Part shown: positions 54,022 to 61,985 of the stretch, piece after piece
How the letters are laid out: the number at the start of each line of letters is the position of its first letter
Numbering within the stretch: position 1 is the first letter of the stretch
From: Thiohalocapsa sp. PB-PSB1
GTDB taxonomy: Bacteria; Pseudomonadota; Gammaproteobacteria; Chromatiales; Chromatiaceae
Reading direction: 5' to 3'
Assembly: GCA_016745215.1 (NCBI GenBank)
Contig: CP050890.1
Coordinates: 4,898,001-4,962,000, forward strand
DNA length: 64,000 nt
Translations under genes and position numbers: made by a program
The notes under the pieces: model-generated
What the model was told of the DNA's origin: nothing
Seen by the model: the letters and a program-made list of their open reading frames with translations, nothing else
The model's database searches: none

Positions 54022-55467
54022 CTAGTTGAACGCTGCTTGGCAGAGAGACAGCAACAGAGCTGGGAACAAGCCGAGAAACAGCATACCAAGACCATTAACG
54101 GTCACCGCCAATCGAGCACTACTGGTGGCATCGACAGGTTCAACAACTTCAGCTTTATCAAAATAGAGCATTTTCACGACGCGCAGATAATAAAATGCAC
54201 CGATGATCGAGAAAGCGACCGCAGCCAAGGCCAACCACACCAAACCAATGTCGACAATCGCCTCTAATACAAGCAGTTTAGCCATGAAGCCTACTAGAGG
54301 AGGTACCCCAGCCATTGAAAACATAACCAATGCCATCATTGCGGCGAGCCATGGATCGCGGTCACTCAGGCCTTTCAGATCATTCAGATTTTCGGCCTCG
54401 AAGCCCTTATGAGAGATCATTACCAGCACACCAAAGGCACCGGTGGCCATCAGCGCGTAGACGATGGCATAGAACATCGCAGCAGAATAACCTGCCGGAG
54501 TGCCTGCGAGTAAGCCAAGGAAAATGAATCCAACATGGGAGACTGTCGAATACGCCAACATGCGTTTGATGTTGGTTTGAGCAATTGCAACTAGGTTGCC
54601 GATTCCCATGGAGAGTACCGATAGGATGATCAGGATTTCGCTCCAATCCGTCTGTAATCCCTCGAGCCCGTCGATCAGCACCCGAGCTGCCATAGCGAAG
54701 GCACCGATTTTGGGTGCGCTGGAGAGAAATAGCACGACTGGGGTTGGCGCACCCTGGTAGACATCCGGCATCCACATATGAAAAGGCACGGCGCCGAATT
54801 TAAACGCAATGCCAATGATGACAAATACCAGCCCGAACACCAAAATCTTATTCTCAGCGCCATCAGAACTGGCGGCACTGGCCACTTCGGCTATGGCTGC
54901 GAAGCTTAAACCTCCGGAGGCACCGTAAAGCATTGATATCCCATACAACAGCATGCCGGAGCCCAGCGCGCCAAGAACAAAGTATTTCATCGCAGCCTCG
55001 GAGCCCATGTTGGAATCTCGATCGAAGGCCACTAGGGTGTACAGGCATAGCGACAGCAATTCCAACCCTAAATAGAGAGTCAGGAATCCGTTGGCTGAAA
55101 CCATGATCATGATGCCGAGCAATGCTAAAAGCATCAGCACATAATATTCCCCGACCCATAGGTTGCGATTGCGCAAATAAGTGCTGGAGTAGACAAATGC
55201 GAGCAATGTAACGACTAATAGCGCACCTTTGAGGAGATCGCTCATGGAGTCGCGAATAAATACGCCACCGAAGGCCGTGGTCGTCTGATCAACACTGACC
55301 AGTCCAACGCTGCCGAGAGCAAGTAATAAGCCGATAATCGTTAGCCCATGGTTGAAGCTTTTTTGATTCTCGTGCAGAAACAAGTCCAGGATCAGTACCG
55401 AGCAGGCGGTGATCAGAATGATCAGCTCGGGCAAAACAGTGTATAGATCGGCAGTTTCGAACGGCAT
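54022..55467 (-). CDS. nuoN: NADH-quinone oxidoreductase subunit N
   Basis: A 481-residue antiporter-like membrane subunit of complex I with ~14 helices. It has the lysine-bearing proton-channel helices (KFGAVPFHMWMPDVYQGAP, NIKRMLAYSTVSHVGFI) of the NuoL/M/N family, which with nuoL and nuoM pump protons in the membrane arm. Last gene of the operon. It starts 23 nt after nuoM stops. Confidence 0.95.
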   Translation of the reverse strand: MPFETADLYTVLPELIILITACSVLILDLFLHENQKSFNHGLTIIGLLLALGSVGLVSVDQTTTAFGGVFIRDSMSDLLKGALLVVTLLAFVYSSTYLRNRNLWVGEYYVLMLLALLGIMIMVSANGFLTLYLGLELLSLCLYTLVAFDRDSNMGSEAAMKYFVLGALGSGMLLYGISMLYGASGGLSFAAIAEVASAASSDGAENKILVFGLVFVIIGIAFKFGAVPFHMWMPDVYQGAPTPVVLFLSSAPKIGAFAMAARVLIDGLEGLQTDWSEILIILSVLSMGIGNLVAIAQTNIKRMLAYSTVSHVGFIFLGLLAGTPAGYSAAMFYAIVYALMATGAFGVLVMISHKGFEAENLNDLKGLSDRDPWLAAMMALVMFSMAGVPPLVGFMAKLLVLEAIVDIGLVWLALAAVAFSIIGAFYYLRVVKMLYFDKAEVVEPVDATSSARLAVTVNGLGMLFLGLFPALLLSLCQAAFN

Positions 55468-55490
55468 GATCTTTGTCCGGCTGAATATTG

Positions 55491-57041
55491 TCAGGGCTGT
55501 AGACTGGCGACCGATGTGGCCGCCTCGGGTAATTTACTAACCTGGACTTGCTGTACCAGGTTCACGATGGACGGTTCCATTACATCCACCAATGGCTTGG
55601 GCCAAATGCCGATCGCCAACGTTGCCGCGGCGAGCGTACCCAGATTAACGGTCTCACGAATATTGAGATCCTTCAACTGTGCCACCTGCTGGTTCCCAAT
55701 TGGACCGAATACAACTCGTTTTACCATCCATAGTGTGAATGCGGCGGCCAAAACCAGCGTTGTAGCAGCCAGGAAGGCATACCAGAAATCGGCTCGGAAT
55801 GTGGCCAGAATGACCATGAATTCACCGACGAAGCCGGAGGTTCCAGGTAATCCCGCATTGGCCATAGCGAAAAACACCGCAAAGGCACCGAACCAAGGCA
55901 TTTTGTTGATCACGCCGCCATAGCTCGAAATCTCGCGGGTGTGCATCCGGTCATAGAGCACACCGACGCACAGGAATAGAGCCCCCGAGATGAATCCATG
56001 GGAAATCATCTGCACCATACCACCCTCGATTCCCATGACCGCGCCGTCGCTGCCGCCGGTTTGCCGGACAATGGTGAAGACAACAAAAAAGCCGAGGGTG
56101 ACAAAGCCCATATGTGCAATTGAAGAATAAGCAATAAGCTTTTTCATATCCTGCTGCACCAGTGCGACAAAGCCAATATAGATGACTGCAATCAATGACA
56201 GAGCAATAATCAGCCAGTCCAACGATGCGCTTGCATCGGGAGTAATCGGCAGGCTGAAGCGCAAAAAGCCATAGCCACCGATTTTCAGCATGATCGCAGC
56301 CAATATGACCGAGCCGCCGGTAGGCGCCTCCACGTGGGCGTCAGGCAGCCAGGTATGCACCGGAAACATCGGCACCTTCACAGCAAAAGCCAGTAGGAAA
56401 GCGATGAAGATCAGAGTTTGGGCAGTCATGCCCAGCTGTAGGTCCTGATAATCGAGAATGCTGAAGCTATCGGCTTGGAAGTACATATAGATTAGAGCAA
56501 TCAACATGAACACCGAGCCGAAAAAGGTGTATAGGAAGAATTTAATCGTTGCGTAAACCCGATTTGCCCCGCCCCAAACTCCAATGATCAGGAACATCGG
56601 TATCAGCATCGCCTCCCAGAAAAAATAGAATAGGATCGCGTCCAGCGCGGAGAATACGCCGACCATGATCCCTTCCATAATCAAGAAGGCGCCCATGTAA
56701 TAGGAAGGCCGGTAGGTAATCACATCCCAACCGGCGATGATTACAAAAATCGTGATGAATGTCGTCAGCAGAATCAAGGGCATCGAGATACCATCAACCC
56801 CGAGATAGTATTCGATGCTGAGTGAGGGAATCCAGGCCGATCGCTCGACGAACTGCATCGCGGCGCTACCAGACTCGAAACTGAACCAAAGAGGTAGGCT
56901 GACCAGAAAAGTCAGCAATGCCACACCCAGTGAGATTTGTTTCGTTAGTTCGGCGGATTTGTCACCGCTGGCGATCACCGCAATACCACCAAGAATTGGC
57001 AGCCAAATGATCAGCGTCAGCCAGGGAAATTCAGCAAACAT
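55491..57041 (-). CDS. nuoM: NADH-quinone oxidoreductase subunit M
   Basis: About 516 residues, an antiporter-like proton-pumping subunit of complex I. Hallmarks: YYLGVDGISMPLILLTTF, YFFWEAMLIPMFLIIGVWGG with the essential glutamate, KVPMFPVHTWLPDAHVEAPTGGSVILA and DMKKLIAYSSIAHMGFVTLG. The AGAAGG sequence upstream fits ATG 57041 best; ATG 57050 or 57047 lie too close to it. Confidence 0.95.
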   Translation of the reverse strand: MFAEFPWLTLIIWLPILGGIAVIASGDKSAELTKQISLGVALLTFLVSLPLWFSFESGSAAMQFVERSAWIPSLSIEYYLGVDGISMPLILLTTFITIFVIIAGWDVITYRPSYYMGAFLIMEGIMVGVFSALDAILFYFFWEAMLIPMFLIIGVWGGANRVYATIKFFLYTFFGSVFMLIALIYMYFQADSFSILDYQDLQLGMTAQTLIFIAFLLAFAVKVPMFPVHTWLPDAHVEAPTGGSVILAAIMLKIGGYGFLRFSLPITPDASASLDWLIIALSLIAVIYIGFVALVQQDMKKLIAYSSIAHMGFVTLGFFVVFTIVRQTGGSDGAVMGIEGGMVQMISHGFISGALFLCVGVLYDRMHTREISSYGGVINKMPWFGAFAVFFAMANAGLPGTSGFVGEFMVILATFRADFWYAFLAATTLVLAAAFTLWMVKRVVFGPIGNQQVAQLKDLNIRETVNLGTLAAATLAIGIWPKPLVDVMEPSIVNLVQQVQVSKLPEAATSVASLQP

Positions 57042-57100
57042 ACCCATCATCCTTCTGCGTGCGGGTTACTATTAGCATTGTCGTTACCTGATGGATCGCA

Positions 57101-59101
57101 TTAGAGAGTGACAAAGAGAGTCAAAAGCACGACCAGACCGATAATCATCGCAATGGCATAATGATACAAATAGCCGGTCTGAAGGTGGCGTACCACAGCC
57201 GCGGCTAGGCCAACCATCCGCGCCGAGCCATTGACCATCGCGCCGTCAATCAAGGTTCGATCTCCGGTATTCCAGAATAGTCGACCAATACCGCGGCCAC
57301 CACCGGCAAAGACCTTCTGATTAAATTCGTCAAAGCCATATTTATCTTGCAGAATTTTGGTCAGCAAACCACCTTTCTGTTGTATCTGATCATCGATCGT
57401 CGGATTGTTCCGATGCAGGAACCACCAGACGATTGTTGCCAGCACAAGACCTCCCATGGCGAGCCAAAACGGCAGCGCTTTCATACCATGCAAGATAAAG
57501 GCGAACTGACCATGCCAGTGCTCAGCCAGCGAGTGCAACGAGTCGTGCTCTGGTTTAACGTAGATTGCCTCGCCAAACCAATTCGCCACTAGTAGAGGTT
57601 CGACGGTGAACCAACCGATAAAGATAGAAGGAATTGCCAATGCAACCAAAGGCAAGGTCACAACCCAGGGTGTCTCGTGCAGATGTGAGCGGGTATGTTC
57701 ATCCATGCGCGGCTTACCGTGGAATACCAGGTAATACATACGGAAACTATAGAGGGCTGTGACAAAGGCGCCGGCCGTTAGTAATAACCAAGCGAAACTA
57801 GCGCCAAAAACATGCGCATGTCCAACCGCCTCGATAATGGCATCCTTGGAGAAAAAACCAGAAAAGCCAGGGAAAGCAATCAGCGCCAGCGAGCCAATCA
57901 AGGCAGTAGCCCAAGTAATCGGCATGTAGCTACGTAGACCACCCATATTGCGAATATCCTGATCATGATGCATCGCAATGATGACCGAACCAGCCGCCAG
58001 GAACAATAACGCCTTGAAAAAAGCATGAGTCATCAGATGGAAGATACCGGCGGCGTAAGCTGAAGCGCCCAAGGCCGCAATCATATATCCCAATTGCGAC
58101 AACGTCGAATAGGCAACTACGCGCTTGATGTCATTTTGCACCAGACCAACCAATCCCATGAAAAAGGCCGTTAGTGCGCCAATGATCAAGACAAAGGATA
58201 AGGCTGTAGTAGAAAATTCGAATAGGGGTGACATACGCGCAACCATGAAGACCCCCGCAGTCACCATGGTCGCAGCATGAATCAGCGCCGAGATCGGTGT
58301 TGGACCCTCCATCGAGTCCGGTAGCCAGACATGTAATGGTACCTGTGCCGACTTACCCATAGCGCCGATAAACAGCAGAATACAGATAAGAGTCATCAAG
58401 GATACACCACCAAATACCGCAACCTGTGTACCAGCCAGATCCGGTGCCTTTGCAAATACCTCTGCATAATCCATTGAGTTGAAGTACATGCCGATGGCGG
58501 CAATACCCAGAATAAAGCCAAAGTCGCCAACACGATTTACCAGAAACGCTTTCAAGTTAGCAAAGATGGCGGACTCTCGCACGGACCAAAAGCCGATGAG
58601 CAAATAAGACACCAAACCCACCGCCTCCCAGCCGAAGAACAATTGCAGAAAGTTGTTCGACATGACTAGCATGAGCATGGAAAATGTAAACAGCGAAATG
58701 TAGCTGAAAAACCGCTGGTAACTGTTCTCTCCGGTAAGGCAACCATCAGGCCAGTTGTGTTCGTCATCGGCCATATAACCAATGGTATAGATATGCACCA
58801 TAAAGGAAACAAAGGTGACGACGGCCATCATTAACGCGGTGAGCCGGTCTACGAGAAAACCGATCTCAAAGCGCATGCCATCGGACAGCATCCAGGTATA
58901 AACGGTGCCGTTAAAGCTGGGCTCATCACTCCAAATGAAGCGATAGGCGACCCAAAGTGACAATATGGTGGAGATACCAACGCCTGCAATTGCAGCCCGA
59001 TGTGCTCCGACGCGGCCGATTTTGCCACCGAAGAAACCGGCAATCACAGCACCGATTAACGGAGCAAGGACAATCGTAAGGTAAAGGTTTTCCATCTTCA
59101 T
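57101..59101 (-). CDS. nuoL: NADH-quinone oxidoreductase subunit L
   Basis: A 666-residue proton-pumping subunit of complex I with 16 expected helices and the long lateral helix at the C-terminus. Antiporter motifs: YLLIGFWSVRESA, GKSAQVPLHVWLPDSMEGPTPISALIHAATMV and NDIKRVVAYSTLSQLGYM with channel lysines. The ATG at 59101 overlaps the nuoK stop by one base (TGATG), so I prefer it to the TTG three bases upstream. Confidence 0.95.
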   Translation of the reverse strand: MKMENLYLTIVLAPLIGAVIAGFFGGKIGRVGAHRAAIAGVGISTILSLWVAYRFIWSDEPSFNGTVYTWMLSDGMRFEIGFLVDRLTALMMAVVTFVSFMVHIYTIGYMADDEHNWPDGCLTGENSYQRFFSYISLFTFSMLMLVMSNNFLQLFFGWEAVGLVSYLLIGFWSVRESAIFANLKAFLVNRVGDFGFILGIAAIGMYFNSMDYAEVFAKAPDLAGTQVAVFGGVSLMTLICILLFIGAMGKSAQVPLHVWLPDSMEGPTPISALIHAATMVTAGVFMVARMSPLFEFSTTALSFVLIIGALTAFFMGLVGLVQNDIKRVVAYSTLSQLGYMIAALGASAYAAGIFHLMTHAFFKALLFLAAGSVIIAMHHDQDIRNMGGLRSYMPITWATALIGSLALIAFPGFSGFFSKDAIIEAVGHAHVFGASFAWLLLTAGAFVTALYSFRMYYLVFHGKPRMDEHTRSHLHETPWVVTLPLVALAIPSIFIGWFTVEPLLVANWFGEAIYVKPEHDSLHSLAEHWHGQFAFILHGMKALPFWLAMGGLVLATIVWWFLHRNNPTIDDQIQQKGGLLTKILQDKYGFDEFNQKVFAGGGRGIGRLFWNTGDRTLIDGAMVNGSARMVGLAAAVVRHLQTGYLYHYAIAMIIGLVVLLTLFVTL

Positions 59102-59406
59102 CAACCCTTCAGCATGTCAAGGTCATCGACGTTGATGGTACGCCGGTTTCGAAATAGTACAACGAGAATGGCAAGCCCGATCGCCGCTTCCGCAGCGGCA
59201 ACCGTTAATATGAAGAACACGAAAATCTGACCTGCCCCATCCACAAGAAAATGCGAAAAGGCAACAAAGTTCATATTCACCGCCAGCAGCATCAGTTCGA
59301 TGCACATCAACAGCACAATGACATTCTTGCGGTTCAAAAAAATACCGGCGACGGAGATCGAGAACAACACGCCCCCGAGTAACAGATAGTCAGATAGGGC
59401 GATCAT
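59101..59406 (-). CDS. nuoK: NADH-quinone oxidoreductase subunit K
   Basis: A 101-residue, three-helix subunit of the complex I membrane arm. The two conserved membrane glutamates are in MCIELMLLAVNMNF and AAAEAAIGLAILVVLFRNR. It starts inside the nuoJ stop (ATGA) and ends at TGATG with nuoL. Confidence 0.96.
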   Translation of the reverse strand: MIALSDYLLLGGVLFSISVAGIFLNRKNVIVLLMCIELMLLAVNMNFVAFSHFLVDGAGQIFVFFILTVAAAEAAIGLAILVVLFRNRRTINVDDLDMLKG

Positions 59407-60125
59407 GCCGCCTTCTCCCCATTCGAATTTTCTGGTTTCACGGTATCAGCCATCGCCGTTTTCTGCTCAGGATCAGATGCATCGTCGGAAGTGGCGAAAG
59501 CGATCGTGGTAGAGGGGGCCGGGATAGGCTCCGATGGCATCGATACGACTCGGATACGGTCTGGACCCTTGCGTACGCGAACCTGAATAGATGGGTCTTG
59601 AAACTTGGTTTCCGGGCGATGCCGAAGGGTCAATCGGATAGCCGCAACGATAGCAACCAATAAGATGACTGCGGCAATTTCAAATTGATACAAATAAGTC
59701 GTATACAACTCCATCCCCAGCTCAGCTGTATTGCTGTATCCGGCCGGTCTCGCCTCAGGCTTGACATACTGACCTAGACCAAAATTAGCCGGTCGGAGAA
59801 TCAGGAACAGATTCATTACCATCACACCGGCAACAATAAGCCCTACCGGCAGATGTCGAATGAACTGTGCGCGCAGCGAGGCGATATCCACATCCAGCAT
59901 CATAACGACAAACAAGAACAGCACCATCACAGCACCAACGTAGACCAACACCAACACGATGCCAAGAAATTCTGCTTCAAGCAACAACCACAGAGCAGCA
60001 CTGCTGACAAAGGCGAGCACGAGATAGAGCACCGAGTGCACCGGGTTACGTCGGGTTACCACCATCCCTGCTGCGAATACGGTTATGGCGGCGAACAGAT
60101 AAAAGAGAAATTTTTCAAAACCCAT
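59403..60125 (-). CDS. nuoJ: NADH-quinone oxidoreductase subunit J
   Basis: About 240 residues; five membrane helices of the NuoJ family (FYLFAAITVFAAGMVV, LYLVLAFVSSAALWLLLEAEFLGIVLVLVYVGAVMVLFLFVVMML). The C-terminus is extended by ~70 hydrophilic residues rich in S, A, P and charged residues (RVRKGPDRIRVVSMP... NGEKAA), beyond the usual family end. The ATG at 60125 begins the first helix and has GGGA upstream; the longer frame adds a poor N-terminus. Confidence 0.92.
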   Translation of the reverse strand: MGFEKFLFYLFAAITVFAAGMVVTRRNPVHSVLYLVLAFVSSAALWLLLEAEFLGIVLVLVYVGAVMVLFLFVVMMLDVDIASLRAQFIRHLPVGLIVAGVMVMNLFLILRPANFGLGQYVKPEARPAGYSNTAELGMELYTTYLYQFEIAAVILLVAIVAAIRLTLRHRPETKFQDPSIQVRVRKGPDRIRVVSMPSEPIPAPSTTIAFATSDDASDPEQKTAMADTVKPENSNGEKAA

Positions 60126-60326
60126 TAGGAATTCCCGATGCGGAGCCGACAGCCCATAGGAGCCTTCGGACAGTGCTGACTCCAGTTGACGGAGAAATAG
60201 TTGGTTGTGATGCAATTCAGCATGTAACTAGGTCAAGTCCCGAAGGCTCAGCCCATTGTACACGCTGACTATTTTGATTCTACGTATATCCCAATCCCTG
60301 GAGATTGCAGGACCCTAAGCACAGTA

Positions 60327-60818
60327 CTAGCGATAAGCCGCATCGGCGGCACGCGCGGCAGCAATATCCTTTTCGTACTTATCGCCGATCGCTAGCAACT
60401 TGTCCTTGGTCATGATGTTCTCGCCACGGTTCTCGAAATGATATTCATAGACACCGGTCTCGACAATCGAATCAACTGGGCAGGATTCTTCACAGAACCC
60501 ACAGTAGATACATTTAAATAAATCGATATCGTATCTTGTGGTTCGACGAGAACCATCCGCGCGAGGTTCGGCCTCTATGGTGATAGCAAGAGCTGGACAG
60601 GTCGCCTCACATAATTTGCAGGCGATACAGCGCTCCTCGCCGTTCGGGTAACGACGCAATGCATGCAGTCCACGAAAGCGCGGCGAGATAGGCGCCTTTT
60701 CCTCTGGATATTGGACGGTGAACTTACGCTTGAATAAATAGCCACCGGTAAGACTCATCCCACGGAAGAGTTCGGTCAGCATCAGGCTGTTTATGTAATT
60801 ACGAGCGGCTTGAATCAT
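60327..60818 (-). CDS. nuoI: NADH-quinone oxidoreductase subunit I
   Basis: A 163-residue ferredoxin-like subunit with two [4Fe-4S] motifs, CIACKLCEATCP and CIYCGFCEESCP, that carry electrons from the peripheral arm to N2 and quinone. The length fits the family from ATG 60818. It is separated from nuoJ by 200 bp, unlike the tight joints downstream, and from nuoH by the 23-bp tandem repeat. Confidence 0.94.
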   Translation of the reverse strand: MIQAARNYINSLMLTELFRGMSLTGGYLFKRKFTVQYPEEKAPISPRFRGLHALRRYPNGEERCIACKLCEATCPALAITIEAEPRADGSRRTTRYDIDLFKCIYCGFCEESCPVDSIVETGVYEYHFENRGENIMTKDKLLAIGDKYEKDIAAARAADAAYR

Positions 60819-60871
60819 AATCGTCAGTTGCTTGTTGCCAGTGGCTGGACAGTATGCACGCATACTTCATG

Positions 60872-60963
60872 AGGCTATGGCTGACCATCATCTCAGGCTA
60901 TGGCCGACCGCCATTTCAGGCTATGGCCGACCACCATTTCAGGCTATGGCCGACCACCATGGT
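60872..60963 (-). repeat. 23-bp tandem repeat at the nuoH stop codon (4 units)
   Basis: Four units of 23 bp at 60872-60894, 60895-60917, 60918-60940 and 60941-60963, each beginning AGGCTATGGC and containing a GACCACCAT-like core. The unit nearest nuoH is its own last codons (WWSAIA-stop); the other three look like duplications of the gene end, with one to four substitutions each. Confidence 0.9.
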
Positions 60964-61985
60964 GGAACTTGCAATATCACTCCAAGGGCGACTACCAGAA
61001 TCCAGACGATCGTGATTGGGATAAATACCTTCCAGCCCAAGCGCATAATTTGGTCATAACGATAGCGCGGAAACGTCGCCCGAAGCCAAAGAAAAAGAAA
61101 CATAAAAAAGAATGTTTTCAGAATCAGCCAGATGGTACCAGGTACGAATGCGAATGTCTCATCTAGGACGGGCATACCCTGAAATGGTGAAAGCCAACCG
61201 CCGAAGAATAACAGTGTCGTCAACATCGCGATCAATACCATATTGGCATATTCCGCGAGAAAGAAGATCGCAAACGCCATGCCGGAGTATTCGACATGAA
61301 AACCTGCGACAATCTCGGATTCTCCCTCAGCGACGTCAAAGGGTGCACGATTGGTTTCCGCCACACCAGAAATATAATAGATGCCGAAAAGCGGGAATAA
61401 TGGCAGCCAAAACCAGGTCAGCAGGTTACCGGATTGAGCTTCGACAATGGCGCTTAAATTCAGACTGCCAGCAGCAACCAGCACGCCGACCAGCGCGAAT
61501 CCCATCGCAATCTCATAAGCAACGATTTGTGCCGCGGCACGCATCGCACCCAGCAATGCATATTTGGAATTCGAAGCCCAACCCGCGATGATGACGCCAT
61601 AGACACCGAGGGATGTCAATGCTAATACGTACAACAGCCCCGCGTTGATATCGGCTAATACCAAACCCGCGTCGAAGGGTACGACAGCCCAGGCAGCAAG
61701 AGCAGGTGCGATGGAAATCAGTGGTGCAAGCAAAAATAGACCTTTGCTTGCATTGGTTGGGACGATGATCTCCTTTACCATCAGCTTGAGCGTATCGGCA
61801 ATGGGCTGCAGCAGGCCCCGCCAACCAACTCGATTTGGCCCGATGCGCACCTGCATGTAGCCGATGACTTTGCGTTCGGCATAGGTGAAGTAGGCGACGA
61901 CGACGAGCAATGGGAGGATGATCGTAACGATCGCTAAAATGCTCTGCAGAGGAAGCGGCATCGCTGCCCACAAATCCATGATCAT
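60939..61985 (-). CDS. nuoH: NADH-quinone oxidoreductase subunit H
   Basis: A 348-residue membrane subunit at the quinone-binding end of complex I, with eight helices. It has GLLQPIADTLKLMVKE, RAAAQIVAYEIAMGFAL, ETNRAPFDVAEGESEIVAGFHVEYSG (the conserved glutamates) and LFLWLRATFPRYRYDQ. Starts by ATGA overlap with nuoG. The last few codons are unit one of a tandem repeat. Confidence 0.96.
   Translation of the reverse strand: MIMDLWAAMPLPLQSILAIVTIILPLLVVVAYFTYAERKVIGYMQVRIGPNRVGWRGLLQPIADTLKLMVKEIIVPTNASKGLFLLAPLISIAPALAAWAVVPFDAGLVLADINAGLLYVLALTSLGVYGVIIAGWASNSKYALLGAMRAAAQIVAYEIAMGFALVGVLVAAGSLNLSAIVEAQSGNLLTWFWLPLFPLFGIYYISGVAETNRAPFDVAEGESEIVAGFHVEYSGMAFAIFFLAEYANMVLIAMLTTLLFFGGWLSPFQGMPVLDETFAFVPGTIWLILKTFFFMFLFLWLRATFPRYRYDQIMRLGWKVFIPITIVWILVVALGVILQVPPWWSAIA

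Noticed and set aside
60872..60963. Considered as a CRISPR array
   Set aside because: Units are contiguous with no spacers and derive from the nuoH end.
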